Shown here one piece after another: positions 1-8,836 of a stretch of DNA of 64,000 nucleotides. Under the pieces are notes generated by a model that did not search any database, was not told the origin of the DNA, and saw only the letters and a program-made list of their open reading frames with translations. The DNA is taken from contig CANMJD010000001.1 in the NCBI GenBank assembly GCA_947498155.1, forward strand, positions 372,001 through 436,000, written 5' to 3'. The position numbers and the translations under genes were made by a program. Position 1 is the stretch's first letter. Every line of letters begins with the position of its first letter. Origin of the DNA: an uncultured Pseudoruegeria sp. (GTDB lineage Bacteria; Pseudomonadota; Alphaproteobacteria; Rhodobacterales; Rhodobacteraceae).

Positions 1-165
1 CTCTCTTGCGTCAGACACTTCCATCCCGCCATACTTGGACCGCCATTTGTAAAACGTCGCATCGCTGACACCGTGCTTGCGGCATAGCTCCGCAGCTGTC
101 GCGCCCGTCTGATGTTCCTTCAGTATCCCGATAATCTGCTCTTCGCTGAAACGGCTTCTCTTCAT
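1..165 (-). CDS. IS3-family transposase OrfA, N-terminal part (cut by window edge)
   Basis: The reading frame starts at an ATG at 165 and runs off the left edge, giving 55 residues. They begin MKRSRFSEEQIIGILKEH and carry the HTH_Tnp_1 helix-turn-helix of OrfA proteins of the IS3 family (ELCRKHGVSDATFYKWRSKYGG, residues about 27-47). In this family OrfA binds the terminal repeats and is fused to the OrfB catalytic DDE domain by frameshifting; OrfB would lie to the left of the window. A good ribosome binding site (TAGGAGA) precedes the ATG. The frame is open as far as it can be seen, so the element may be intact. Confidence 0.85.
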   Translation of the reverse strand, partial: MKRSRFSEEQIIGILKEHQTGATAAELCRKHGVSDATFYKWRSKYGGMEVSDARE

Positions 166-230
166 CGTCTATCTCCTAAGTTGGAGAACAGGCTAACAAT
201 AAACGCCGGACATTTCAGGGGAGCAGGACA
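1..230 (-). mobile_element. IS3-family insertion sequence, left-end portion
   Basis: Read on the minus strand the element begins TGTCCTGCTCCCCTGAAATG at 230, about 65 bp ahead of the OrfA start. A terminus of this TG...type with the transposase reading inward is usual for IS3 elements. The adjoining DNA at 231 onward is a recombinase remnant, so the insertion lies inside or beside a decaying integrase gene. The other end and any target duplication are outside the window. Confidence 0.7.
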
Positions 231-274
231 CGCGTCACACAGAAGATGGCCAAACTAATCGACGCGACTCCTAG

Positions 275-625
275 CGATCAGAAAACTTTTTTGTCGAACA
301 ACGTGGCAAGTCTTACAAACACGAAAACTATCTTGGCGATGCAATTTCATCAGAGCGAGACCAGATTCTAAGAGCATTTGAAGCTAGGAATCTCCATGCC
401 CCATTTCGTAAAGACCTGCGCCTATATGATGCACGCGGCACAGCCGCCACCAGGTTGCTAAAAGCCAACGCCAAAATCTCAGAAATCGCCACAGCTATGG
501 GCTGGTCCATCAAGCAGGCCACGACAATAATTGAAAGCTACGCGGCTTTGCATCCTGACATGGTCGATTCCCTAGGCGAGAAAATACGTCTATTTGAAAA
601 GGGTAAAACCGGAACGAAACTGTAA
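275..625 (+). pseudogene. Tyrosine recombinase (phage-type integrase), C-terminal remnant
   Basis: The frame from 275 to the TAA at 623-625 has no start codon and is preceded by an in-frame TAG (272-274). It encodes the C-terminal catalytic part of a tyrosine recombinase: the box II region reads LRLYDARGTAATRLL, where families have H-D-L-R-G-T-A-A-T, followed by EIATAMGWS and a tyrosine in IIESYAAL at the place of the catalytic Tyr. The usual histidine is replaced by Tyr in YDARGT. The N-terminal DNA-binding part is absent and an IS3 element lies immediately to the left. The fragment ends 61 bp from the 3' end of tRNA-Pro, the usual position of an island integrase. It is probably non-functional. 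Confidence 0.75.
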
Positions 626-686
626 ACCATTGTGTAAACCGGCCCAATTTCGGAACCAACAGCATCCGCTAAGTTGTTGATTTAAA

Positions 687-763
687 TGGTCGGGACGGCA
701 AGATTCGAACTTGCGACCTACGGTACCCAAAACCGTCGCGCTACCAGGCTGCGCTACGCCCCG
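687..763 (-). tRNA. tRNA-Pro (anticodon TGG)
   Basis: A complete 77-nt cloverleaf can be folded on the minus strand. The acceptor stem is CGGGGCG / CGTCCCG, the D arm has GCGC...GCGC, the anticodon stem is ACGGT/ACCGT around the loop TTTGGGT (anticodon TGG), the T loop is TTCGAAT, and a 3' CCA is encoded. Its 3' end faces the integrase remnant at 275-625, so this gene is the likely attachment site of the decayed island on the left. Confidence 0.96.
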
Positions 764-815
764 ACTGAGGGGCTTCTACAAAGCCCGCTCGGGAATGAAA
801 ACCCCAAAAAACACC

Positions 816-1319
816 TTAACAGGGCCACAGTGCATTTTTTTGATCAACAAGCGGATGCCGCAACTCTGATCCTTCTGAAATTCCGATTGCACGGGCCAGA
901 CCACCATTGATTTCAAGCACCAATTGCACGCCTTCCCCACCCGAAATCGGCGTCAGATCACCCGGCACGGCATTTTCATGGATTCGCGAGACCCGGCCAT
1001 CCGGTGTCATAAAAATCATATCGAGGGGAATCAGAGTGTTTTTCATCCAGAAGGAAACAGATTGTGCCCGCGGATAAAAAAACAACATGCCCACACTGCG
1101 CGGCATCTCGGCGACATGCATCAGCCCCTGCGCCCGCTCGGCAGAATCATCGGCCACCTGAACCGTAAACTGCGCCTGTCCCCAATCCCCGCGCAATTGC
1201 ACAAGATCGGCGCGACACTCTGCAGCAAAACCCGCCACCGCATAAAACGCGCTAGCGGCACATGTTATAAACCCTAAACGGAAATGTTTCAGCTGTCCGA
1301 CCGCGCCGCGGCCTCCCAA
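816..1319 (-). CDS. DUF192 family secreted protein
   Basis: The product, about 158-167 residues, matches the DUF192 family of small exported proteins of unknown function. The core signature is the run [19 protein letters not shown] followed by [14 protein letters not shown] and a late ...VLEINGG segment. A hydrophobic signal-like stretch ([19 protein letters not shown]) lies near the N terminus. The coordinates use the first canonical start, a TTG at 1319 without a ribosome binding site. A better fit to the signal peptide is a CTG at 1292, which overlaps the cspA-like stop codon in a CTGA arrangement (reading L/M-KHFRLGF). The gene is therefore translationally coupled to the cold-shock gene upstream. 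Confidence 0.85.
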   Translation of the reverse strand: MGGRGAVGQLKHFRLGFITCAASAFYAVAGFAAECRADLVQLRGDWGQAQFTVQVADDSAERAQGLMHVAEMPRSVGMLFFYPRAQSVSFWMKNTLIPLDMIFMTPDGRVSRIHENAVPGDLTPISGGEGVQLVLEINGGLARAIGISEGSELRHPLVDQKNALWPC

Positions 1320-1828
1320 GAAGTGACCTGCGTGGCCATGCGCCCGCGTGCGCCATCGACAACCCTTAGGCCGATGGCCTCACCGGGTTGTAAATCGGCC
1401 AAGCCAGAATGGCGCAAAACTTCAACATGAACAAAGACATCGTCTTCTGTGCCAAAGATATTGGCAAAGCCGAACCCCTTGCCCTTATCAAACCACTTCA
1501 CCCGCGCCGGATGGAGCGGCGATGATTTCAATTCATCCAGATTGAACCCTGCCAGATCTTCCAACGCAGGTTCATCGCCATTGTCAGGTGGCGATATGGA
1601 TACAATTTCGACAGCCTGTGCGCCACGGTCAGTGAGTTGCACCATGACTGCGATGGCGGATGCATCCGCCACCGAACTCTGTCCGAAATTCCTTAATACA
1701 TTGGCATGCAGTAGAATATCGGGGCCGCCCTCATCAGAGACGACGAACCCAAATCCCTTACCGGGATCAAACCACTTTACATGACCTCGGACCAATTGCC
1801 CCAAGTTCTTTTGTTCTGTCATCCCCAT
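1289..1828 (-). CDS. Cold-shock protein with two CSD domains
   Basis: The 179-residue protein has two cold-shock domains joined by an acidic linker. The first (about residues 14-75) contains VKWFDPGKGFGFV and the second (about 108-172) contains VKWFDKGKGFGFA, both with the RNP1-type K-G-F-G-F motif that contacts single-stranded nucleic acid. RNP2-like segments are ILLHANVL and VFVHVEVL. Such two-domain Csp proteins are typical of Alphaproteobacteria and act as RNA chaperones. Start is the first of two Met codons (1828 or 1822). A sigma70-like promoter lies just upstream at 1867-1895. The DUF192 gene follows with overlapping ends. Confidence 0.93.
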   Translation of the reverse strand: MGMTEQKNLGQLVRGHVKWFDPGKGFGFVVSDEGGPDILLHANVLRNFGQSSVADASAIAVMVQLTDRGAQAVEIVSISPPDNGDEPALEDLAGFNLDELKSSPLHPARVKWFDKGKGFGFANIFGTEDDVFVHVEVLRHSGLADLQPGEAIGLRVVDGARGRMATQVTSWEAAARSDS

Positions 1829-1866
1829 ACGCCATTAGCGTTAAATTTCATTTCCTGCCCACGTTG

Positions 1867-1895
1867 ATTACAACTTCTACCGGCATTTGTTTCAA
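1867..1895 (-). promoter_or_regulatory. Sigma70-type promoter of the cold-shock gene
   Basis: On the minus strand TTGAAA (-35, 1890-1895) and TGTAAT (-10, 1867-1872) are separated by exactly 17 bp. The predicted transcription start lies about 25-30 bp from the start codon, so the leader is short, unlike the long leader of E. coli cspA. Confidence 0.6.
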
Positions 1896-1943
1896 GGGTT
1901 AATTTATTGACAGGGTCAATCAATCGCACTGCGTGGCATGAAT

Positions 1944-2549
1944 TCAAGGATTCAGCCGTGAAATTTCCCATGTCGACTCCTCTGAATGACGGCGCCAGCG
2001 GAACCGATCATGCAGCCGGAACGCCCCATCCGCCCAGAATTCGATCTCTGTAGGACGAATCCTATAGCCGCCCCAGAACGGTGGCCGCGCCGGAGAGGTG
2101 CCTTGTTCGGCCGTAACACGGGCGACCTCGGCCACAAGACTGGCACGAGATGACAAAGGTTGCGATTGCGCCGAGGCCCAAGCGCCCAAACGGCTCTTGA
2201 GCGAGCGCGAGCTGTAATAGGCATCTGCCTGTGGGCCGTCCTCTTTCTCTATATGGCCGCGCACCCGGATTTGGCGGCGCAGAGATTTCCAATGCATCAC
2301 AAAGGCCGCCTTCCCGGCCTGATCCAGCTCCGCGGCTTTGGCACTTTGATAATTGGTGTAAAAAACAAAGGCCTCCGCCTCGATTTCCTTTAACAGCACC
2401 ATGCGCGCATTGGGCATGCCGTCGGTATCGACCGTGGACAGCGCAATCGCATTAGGATCATTCGGCTCGGCTTTTTCGGCCTCGGCCAGCCACGCCCGCG
2501 CGATTTCAAACGGGTCTTCTCCGGCAAATTTTCCGCTGCGATCAGCCAT
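1944..2549 (-). CDS. pdxH: Pyridoxamine 5'-phosphate oxidase
   Basis: The 201-residue protein is full length for PdxH, which oxidises pyridoxine or pyridoxamine 5'-phosphate to pyridoxal 5'-phosphate with FMN and O2. Characteristic parts are the FMN-binding stretch [57 protein letters not shown], and the conserved C terminus with [11 protein letters not shown] near the end. I start at the ATG at 2549 (MADRSGKF) because the family begins there. The frame is open further upstream but that extension is unlike any PdxH. It is divergent from the phosphoribosyltransferase gene at 2731. Confidence 0.95.
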   Translation of the reverse strand: MADRSGKFAGEDPFEIARAWLAEAEKAEPNDPNAIALSTVDTDGMPNARMVLLKEIEAEAFVFYTNYQSAKAAELDQAGKAAFVMHWKSLRRQIRVRGHIEKEDGPQADAYYSSRSLKSRLGAWASAQSQPLSSRASLVAEVARVTAEQGTSPARPPFWGGYRIRPTEIEFWADGAFRLHDRFRWRRHSEESTWEISRLNP

Positions 2550-2730
2550 GTCAAACGCTCCGTCTTTTTGATGTTTCGCCTTATCTAGCGCTGCACGGTG
2601 CCGGAAACCACCCTCGCCCGCAGATTGCCTGCATTTTGGCGTTGTTTTCAGGGGGGCAAATGGCCCATAAAACCGATCAACAAGTTTCCGCCGTGCAGTG
2701 CGTCTGCACCAGCCAGGAGGGGCGCAAAGA

Positions 2731-3234
2731 ATGACCGACAGATTGCCACATGAAAAAGGTTTCCACATCAGCTGGGATCAAATCCACCGCGACGCCCGTG
2801 CTTTGGCTTGGCGTCTGGATGGGCAAGGCCCCAATGACGGCGCATGGAAGGCCATCGTCGCCATTACCCGGGGCGGCATGGCGCCAGCCATGATCATCGC
2901 GCGCGAGCTGGATGTGCGGGTGATCGACACGATCTCGGTCAAATCCTACAGTCATCAGGACCAATCCGAAGCACAGGTACTTAAGGCGCCGGACGCGGAA
3001 TTGATGGGTGATGGCACCGGCATTCTGATCATCGACGATCTGGTGGATAGCGGCAAAACGCTGGAACTGGTACGCACGCTTTATCCCAACGCGCATTTTG
3101 CCACGGTCTATGCCAAACCCAAGGGCCGCCCTTTGGTGGACACGTTCATCACCGAAGTCAGTCAGGATACGTGGATTTTCTTCCCGTGGGATATGGCGCT
3201 GCAATACGTCGAACCCTACCGAGGGACCGATTAA
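2731..3234 (+). CDS. gpt: Xanthine (guanine) phosphoribosyltransferase
   Basis: This 167-residue type I phosphoribosyltransferase salvages xanthine and guanine by transferring them to PRPP. The PRPP-binding loop is [14 protein letters not shown] (residues 98-111, acidic pair D102-D103), and the short loop ITRGGMAPA at 45-53 is typical of the Gpt subgroup. The ATG at 2731 is chosen because AGGAGG lies 10-15 bp upstream; a GTG at 2698 would add an unconserved N terminus. The next gene starts three bases after the stop, so the two are probably co-transcribed. Confidence 0.93.
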   Translation: MTDRLPHEKGFHISWDQIHRDARALAWRLDGQGPNDGAWKAIVAITRGGMAPAMIIARELDVRVIDTISVKSYSHQDQSEAQVLKAPDAELMGDGTGILIIDDLVDSGKTLELVRTLYPNAHFATVYAKPKGRPLVDTFITEVSQDTWIFFPWDMALQYVEPYRGTD

Positions 3235-3237
3235 GCC

Positions 3238-4410
3238 ATGCGCATCACGCCGCAGATGCTGGGAACCACGCCGCCGCCGGTCATGGAGGCGCGGCGCTGG
3301 CTTGAGGGCGTTAGCTTTGCGCCGGACCGCCCGCTGATCAATGTATCCCAAGCCGCCCCTGTTGATCCACCGCCCGATGCAATGCGGCAAGCGATGGCAC
3401 AGTCCATCCTGACCGAGGATGCCGCACATCTTTATGGGCCAGTGCTGGGCCTGCCGGAGCTGCGCGCCGAAGTCGCCAGCCAGTGGTCCGCACAATACGG
3501 CGGTCAGATCATACCTGAAAATGTGGCCATTACTTCGGGCTGCAATCAGGCCTTTGTCGCAGCCGTTGCGACACTGGCCAGTGCAGGAGATGAAGTAATC
3601 CTGCCAACCCCTTGGTATTTCAATCACAAAATGTGGCTGGATATGCAGGGGATTCGCAGTGTTCCCTTGCCTGCGGGCAGCGGGCTGTTGCCGGACCCCG
3701 AGCAAGCGGCGGCGCTGATCACGGAGAAAACCCGCGCCATTGTGCTGGTGACTCCGAATAATCCGGGCGGTGTTGAATATCCGCCTGCCCTTGTGCGGGC
3801 GTTTTTCGATCTGGCGCGTAAACATGGTCTGGCGCTGCTTCTGGATGAAACCTACCGCGACTTTCACAGCCAAAGCGGCGCGCCTCATGATCTGTTCACC
3901 GACCCGGACTGGGCGGATACACTGATCCAGCTCTATTCCTTTTCCAAAGCCTATCGCCTGACCGGCCATCGGGTTGGCGCGATGGTCGCCGCCCCGTCCC
4001 GCATGGCACAGGTCGAAAAATTTCTGGATACCGTTGCCATTTGCCCCAACCAGATCGGCCAGCGCGCTGCCCTTTGGGGCATGCAGAATTTAACGGACTG
4101 GCTTGCAGGAGAGCGGCTGGAGATACTGGATCGACGCGCCGCCATCAAAGAGCAGTTTCCGAAACTTGACGGTTGGGACCTTTTAGGCTGCGGGGCCTAT
4201 TTTGCCTATGTCGCCTATCCTTTTGCGATCAAAAGCGACGTGCTGGCCCAACGTCTGGTACGTGATGCGGGTGTGCTTTTGCTGCCCGGCACCATGTTCA
4301 ACCCCGCCGATGACAAGGCCGCAGAACGCCAGTTGCGCATCGCTTTTGCCAATATTGATCGCCACGGCATTGAAATCCTCTTCGATCGGTTGAAAAACAT
4401 CTCGTTCTAA
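3238..4410 (+). CDS. PLP-dependent class I/II aminotransferase
   Basis: A 390-residue fold-type I aminotransferase. The Schiff-base lysine is K237 in SFSKAYRLTGHR. Also visible are the substrate/PLP region VTPNNPGGVEYP, LDETYRDF (the aspartate that contacts the pyridine nitrogen) and ITSGCNQAF near residue 100. Substrate specificity cannot be read from sequence; homologues in Rhodobacterales are labelled simply aminotransferase. It is tightly linked to gpt upstream, with the PpiD-like gene 67 bp downstream. Confidence 0.88.
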   Translation: MRITPQMLGTTPPPVMEARRWLEGVSFAPDRPLINVSQAAPVDPPPDAMRQAMAQSILTEDAAHLYGPVLGLPELRAEVASQWSAQYGGQIIPENVAITSGCNQAFVAAVATLASAGDEVILPTPWYFNHKMWLDMQGIRSVPLPAGSGLLPDPEQAAALITEKTRAIVLVTPNNPGGVEYPPALVRAFFDLARKHGLALLLDETYRDFHSQSGAPHDLFTDPDWADTLIQLYSFSKAYRLTGHRVGAMVAAPSRMAQVEKFLDTVAICPNQIGQRAALWGMQNLTDWLAGERLEILDRRAAIKEQFPKLDGWDLLGCGAYFAYVAYPFAIKSDVLAQRLVRDAGVLLLPGTMFNPADDKAAERQLRIAFANIDRHGIEILFDRLKNISF

Positions 4411-4477
4411 GCCTTGCTCCGCCTTGCTGCAGGCCCTAAACATCCGTGAAAGTTTTACAGCAGCGAGGCGGCCTCAC

Positions 4478-6331
4478 ATGGCAAGCGGTACAAAGGGCAA
4501 GGCGTCCAATATTTTCGTCTGGATCATTCTGGCGTTATTGATACTCGGCCTTGCCGGTTTCGGCGTGACCAATTTTGGGGGCTCGGTGAATTCTGTGGCC
4601 TCGGTTGGCGATACGGAAGTCGACGTCCAGGAATACGCCCGAGAATTGCAAGAAGAGCTGCGCGCCATTCAGGCCCAAACTGGTCAGAACCTGCCGCTTT
4701 CGCAAGCCACAACCTTTGGCATTGACCGCGCCGTATTGCAGCGGCTTTTGGCGGGTGCATCGCTGGATGATGAAAATACCCGCATCGGTCTGTCCGTCGG
4801 CGATGAGGTCATCGCCCGCGAATTGGTACGGGTGCCGCAATTTCAGGGGCTCTCCGGTGGATTTGACCGCGATTCCTATGATTTCTACCTGAACCAGACC
4901 GGCCAGAACGAACGTGACTTCGAAGAAACCCTGCGCGCCGATACTGCGCGCACCATTCTTCAGGGGGCGGTTGTTAACGGCTTGGCCAGTTCGGAAACAC
5001 AAACCAACGCCATCCTGAACTTTGTCGCCGAAGAACGTGATCTGCAACTGGTCCGCGTCACCGTCGAGGATGTTGCACTGGCGACCGTGGAACCCACTGA
5101 TGCCGAGCTGCAGGCTTATTACGACGCAAACCCAGCCGCCTTTACCCTGCCCGAGCGTAAAGCCATCTCCTATGCTTGGGTTACGCCGGATATGGTGCTC
5201 GATACCATTGATGTGGACGAAGAGGCCCTGAAAGACATGTATCAGGAACGTCTGTCCCAATACCAACAACCAGAGCGCCGCCTGTTGGAGCGACTTGTGT
5301 TCCCCGATGCCGCTGCCGCCGAGGATGCGCTAGCGCGGTTTAACAGCAATGCAGCAAGCTTTGAGGATCTAGTCGCCGAACGCGGTCTCAGCCTTGCCGA
5401 CATTGATCAGGGCGATGTCTCTCGCGATGATCTGGACGCCGCGACCGCCGAGGCCATCTTTGGCATGCTGGCACCCGGCGTGGTTGGTCCGATCGATACC
5501 GATTTTGGCCCTGCCCTGTTTCGGATGAATGCGATCCTTTCGGCCCACTCCACCAGCTTTGAAGAGGCCCGCGAGGCGCTGTTGGCAGAATATGCCGTAG
5601 ACCGTGCCCGCCGCGTGCTTCTGGATAGCGCTTCTATGGTGGACGATCTGCTGGCCGGTGGTGCGTCCCTGCAGGAACTTGCCGATGAGACAGACATGCA
5701 GCTTGGCCAGATCGAATGGTTCGCCGGCGCCGAGGATGGCATCGCCGCCTATGAAAGCTTTGCTCAGGCCGCCGCCGCCGTCCAAGAAGGCGATTTCGCT
5801 GAGGTGATTGAACTGGAAGACGGCGGTTTGTTCGCGCTGGAACTGACCGAAGTGATCGCGCCAAACCTGCAGCCTTTGGCGGAAGTGAAAGAGGCCGTCC
5901 GCATTGCGGTGAAACGCGATCAGCTTAACAGTGCTTTGCTTGCCGTAGCCGAGGGCCATGCCGCAGCGCTGTCGGGGGGCGAGACCCATGAAACCCTTGG
6001 CTTGAGCGTCACAGACGAGCAGGGCCTGACCCGCGATGGCTTTCTTGAAGTCACAGCACCCGATCTGATGATCCGTCTTTTTGATATGGAGCAAGGCGAC
6101 ACGATTGCACTGGCTGGTGAAGGCGAAGCCTATGTGGTGACCCTGACCAATATCAGCGCACCGGATTTGAATGATCCGGAGATTGCCCAGTTGCGCACCG
6201 CTTTGAATGATCAGAACAGCCAGGCGGTTGCATCCGATCTGCTGGACGCCTTTATCTCCGAGATTCAGAACGACGCCGGTATCACGCTCAATCAGGCTGC
6301 GATCAACGCGGTCCACGCGCAATTCCCATAA
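4478..6331 (+). CDS. ppiD: PpiD-like periplasmic folding chaperone / peptidyl-prolyl isomerase
   Basis: A 617-residue protein with a short cytoplasmic N terminus (MASGTKGKAS), one membrane anchor at about residues 11-30 (IFVWIILALLILGLAGFGV) and a large periplasmic part. The N-terminal SurA/PpiD-like helical domain carries the VGDTEVDVQEYARELQEEL type segment. A degenerate parvulin domain follows around residues 240-360, then a long C-terminal region. PpiD sits in the inner membrane near the Sec translocon and assists folding of exported proteins. The start is the ATG at 4478; an upstream ATG at 4424 would put 18 unconserved residues ahead of the anchor. trpE follows 9 bp later, so the pair may be one transcript. 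Confidence 0.88.
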   Translation: MASGTKGKASNIFVWIILALLILGLAGFGVTNFGGSVNSVASVGDTEVDVQEYARELQEELRAIQAQTGQNLPLSQATTFGIDRAVLQRLLAGASLDDENTRIGLSVGDEVIARELVRVPQFQGLSGGFDRDSYDFYLNQTGQNERDFEETLRADTARTILQGAVVNGLASSETQTNAILNFVAEERDLQLVRVTVEDVALATVEPTDAELQAYYDANPAAFTLPERKAISYAWVTPDMVLDTIDVDEEALKDMYQERLSQYQQPERRLLERLVFPDAAAAEDALARFNSNAASFEDLVAERGLSLADIDQGDVSRDDLDAATAEAIFGMLAPGVVGPIDTDFGPALFRMNAILSAHSTSFEEAREALLAEYAVDRARRVLLDSASMVDDLLAGGASLQELADETDMQLGQIEWFAGAEDGIAAYESFAQAAAAVQEGDFAEVIELEDGGLFALELTEVIAPNLQPLAEVKEAVRIAVKRDQLNSALLAVAEGHAAALSGGETHETLGLSVTDEQGLTRDGFLEVTAPDLMIRLFDMEQGDTIALAGEGEAYVVTLTNISAPDLNDPEIAQLRTALNDQNSQAVASDLLDAFISEIQNDAGITLNQAAINAVHAQFP

Positions 6332-6340
6332 GAGTTCACC

Positions 6341-7852
6341 ATGGCCCTTACCCCCTCTTTTGACGATTTCAACGCGGGCTATTCGGCTGGCAAAAATCAG
6401 GTTGTCTATACAAGACTGGCCGCCGATCTGGATACGCCGGTTTCGCTGATGCTGAAACTGGCCGAGGCCCGCAAAGACAGCTTTATGCTAGAAAGCGTCA
6501 CCGGTGGCGAAGTGCGCGGACGGTATTCTATCGTCGGGATGAAGCCGGACCTGATCTGGGAATGCAACGGCACAAGTGCGCGGCTGAACCGGCAGGCCCG
6601 GTTTGATCGCGACGCTTTTGAAACGCTTACCGATGAACCGCTGACCAGTCTGCGCGCCATCATCGAGGAAAGCCGCATCGATATGCCGGCTGATCTCCCG
6701 TCTTCTGCAGCAGGTCTGTTTGGCTATCTGGGCTATGACATGATCCGGCTGGTCGAGCATCTGCCCAACGTCAATCCCGACCCCATCGGCGTACCCGATG
6801 CGGTGATGATGCGCCCCTCTGTGGTGGCGGTGCTGGACGGGGTTAAGGGCGAGGTCACGGTGGTGTCTCCGGCTTGGGTTGGTTCTGGCCTTTCTGCCCG
6901 TGCGGCCTATGCGCAGGCCGCCGAACGGGTCATGGATGCGGTCCGCGATTTGGAACGTCAGATGTCGGGCGAAAGCCGCAATCTGGGCGATGAAAAACCT
7001 CTGGGTGCACCGGTATCGAATTTCACCAAAGACGGCTATAAGGCGGCGGTTGAAAAGGCCAAGGATTACATCCGTGCGGGTGACATCTTTCAGGTCGTGC
7101 CTGCCCAACGCTGGACGCAGGATTTCCCCCTGCCGCCGTTTTCGCTTTATCGGTCGCTGCGGCGCACCAACCCCTCGCCCTTTATGTTCTATTTCAACTT
7201 CGGCGATTTCCAGATCATCGGCGCCAGCCCCGAAATTCTGGTGCGGGTTTTTGATCGCGAAGTCACCATCCGTCCGATCGCGGGCACCCGCCCGCGCGGC
7301 AAGACGCCGGAAGAAGATCGCGCGCTGGAGGCCGATCTGCTGGCCGATCAGAAAGAGCTGGCCGAGCATCTGATGCTGCTGGATCTGGGCCGCAATGACA
7401 CCGCTAAAGTGTCCAAAGTCGGCTCTGTCCGCCCGACCGAAGAATTCATCGTCGAACATTACAGCCATGTCATGCATATCGTGTCCAACGTGGTGGGTGA
7501 ACTGGCCGACGATCAGGATGCGATTTCCGCCTTTTTCGCCGGCATGCCCGCAGGCACCGTTTCCGGCGCGCCAAAGGTCCGCGCGATGGAGATCATCGAC
7601 GAGCTGGAACCCGAAAAACGCGGCGTCTATGGCGGCGGTTGCGGCTATTTCGGGGCCAACGGCGATATGGACATGTGTATCGCTCTGCGCACGGCTGTGC
7701 TCAAGGATGAAAAGCTTTATATTCAGGCAGGTGGCGGTGTGGTCTACGACAGCGACCCCGAGGCCGAATATATGGAAACCGTCAATAAATCTGCCGCCAT
7801 CAAAAAAGCCGCAGAAGACGCCGGACTGTTTACCCAGAACGGCAACGGCTAA
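6341..7852 (+). CDS. trpE: Anthranilate synthase component I
   Basis: The 503-residue protein makes anthranilate from chorismate with ammonia from TrpG, the first step of tryptophan synthesis. It has the N-terminal regulatory domain with the M-L-E-S motif at about 48-51 (LLES in enteric TrpE, part of the tryptophan feedback site). The chorismate-binding domain includes IAGTRPRGKTPEED (about 312-325) and GTVSGAPKVRAMEIIDELE (about 405-423). It lies directly behind ppiD and is separated from trpG by about 2.7 kb carrying two genes on the other strand. No leader peptide or attenuator is visible in the 9-bp gap, so tryptophan control may act through the protein. Confidence 0.97.
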   Translation: MALTPSFDDFNAGYSAGKNQVVYTRLAADLDTPVSLMLKLAEARKDSFMLESVTGGEVRGRYSIVGMKPDLIWECNGTSARLNRQARFDRDAFETLTDEPLTSLRAIIEESRIDMPADLPSSAAGLFGYLGYDMIRLVEHLPNVNPDPIGVPDAVMMRPSVVAVLDGVKGEVTVVSPAWVGSGLSARAAYAQAAERVMDAVRDLERQMSGESRNLGDEKPLGAPVSNFTKDGYKAAVEKAKDYIRAGDIFQVVPAQRWTQDFPLPPFSLYRSLRRTNPSPFMFYFNFGDFQIIGASPEILVRVFDREVTIRPIAGTRPRGKTPEEDRALEADLLADQKELAEHLMLLDLGRNDTAKVSKVGSVRPTEEFIVEHYSHVMHIVSNVVGELADDQDAISAFFAGMPAGTVSGAPKVRAMEIIDELEPEKRGVYGGGCGYFGANGDMDMCIALRTAVLKDEKLYIQAGGGVVYDSDPEAEYMETVNKSAAIKKAAEDAGLFTQNGNG

Positions 7853-7856
7853 TCAC

Positions 7857-7899
7857 AACAGCCTGCCGCGCCCCACAAGGGACGCGCAGGCTTGCTGTT
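7857..7899. terminator. Long hairpin between convergent trpE and epimerase genes
   Basis: An imperfect inverted repeat with outer arms AACAGCCTGC / GCAGGCTTGCTGTT surrounds a GC-rich inner stem. It fills the 53-bp gap between two convergent genes. It has no clear T run on either strand, so its terminator activity is plausible but not certain. Confidence 0.45.
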
Positions 7900-7905
7900 G
7901 ACAAC

Positions 7906-8802
7906 TTACAATTCGGTATCATCCAGATACATGCGCCAGCTGTGTTCGGGCTTATAGCCCAACATCGCTTTGGCCTTTTTGTTGGAATAGAACGTCTGGC
8001 GGCGACCCATCTCTTTGACCGGCACATCTGAATAATAGGTCGCAATCAGATCAGGCGTGGTGGCCGCCACGGAATGATCATCGTTTGAAACGTTGAAAAT
8101 CTCATAGCCAAGCCCATCGGTCTTCAGGCACCGCTCTACCATCTGTGCGAGATCACGCGCGTCGATATAAGCAAAGAAATTGCGCAAACGCATGGACGGA
8201 TTGGCGATAAAGCTCGGGAACAAGGTGGCATACTCATCCGGTTCGATCACATTATTCAACCGTAACCCGTAGATATCCACCCCCGAACGGCGCTGGAATC
8301 CGCGCGCGGTGACCTCATTCGCGACTTTGGACATCGCATAGCTGTCTTCGGGGATAACCGGATGCTCTTCGTCAATTGGCAGATACTCGGGGTTGCGCGC
8401 GCCATTGGCAAAACAAACGCCGTAGGTGGTTTCAGAGGAGGCAAAAATCACCTTTTTGACACCGAATTTCAGCGCAGCGTCAATCACGTTATACGTGCCT
8501 ATGGTGTTGACCCGATAGCATTCATTATCCGACGTCAGATACACCCGCGGCACAGCGGCGAAATGGATCACTGCATCAAAGGCGGGCGTGCCTTTACCTT
8601 CGGCAAGCATGGCAAAACTGCTGTACCCAGACATCAGATCAAACATCTGCCCTGCATCTGTAATATCAGCGATCCGGTTTTCCACCCCCGCCAGCTCAAG
8701 CGGCACTTTGTCGACGTTGAGCACCTGATGACCCTGCGCCAAAAGATGCGCAACCACATGTTTTCCGGCCTTACCGGAGCCCCCAGTAAAAAGAATTCGC
8801 AT
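7906..8802 (-). CDS. NAD(P)-dependent extended SDR epimerase/dehydratase family protein
   Basis: A 298-residue extended short-chain dehydrogenase. The Rossmann motif is G7-x-x-G10-x-x-G13 in ILFTGGSGKAGKHV, and the catalytic pair is Y155 and K159 in DSYAMSKV with Ser 122/123 in FASSETTYG. These enzymes act on nucleotide sugars or related carbonyl substrates; the substrate is not readable. The ATG at 8802 is preceded by GGGAGGTGAGG and is preferred to a GTG two codons earlier. It follows the polysaccharide deacetylase-like gene by 34 bp, so both may share a promoter. Confidence 0.85.
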   Translation of the reverse strand: MRILFTGGSGKAGKHVVAHLLAQGHQVLNVDKVPLELAGVENRIADITDAGQMFDLMSGYSSFAMLAEGKGTPAFDAVIHFAAVPRVYLTSDNECYRVNTIGTYNVIDAALKFGVKKVIFASSETTYGVCFANGARNPEYLPIDEEHPVIPEDSYAMSKVANEVTARGFQRRSGVDIYGLRLNNVIEPDEYATLFPSFIANPSMRLRNFFAYIDARDLAQMVERCLKTDGLGYEIFNVSNDDHSVAATTPDLIATYYSDVPVKEMGRRQTFYSNKKAKAMLGYKPEHSWRMYLDDTEL

Positions 8803-8836
8803 CCTCACCTCCCAAAGTCAGAGCAGCAATGCCCGC

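Noticed and set aside
2677-3969. A 430-codon minus-strand frame opposite the phosphoribosyltransferase and aminotransferase genes
   Set aside because: It is fully antisense to two clearly recognised genes, and its composition is that of a third-position shadow.
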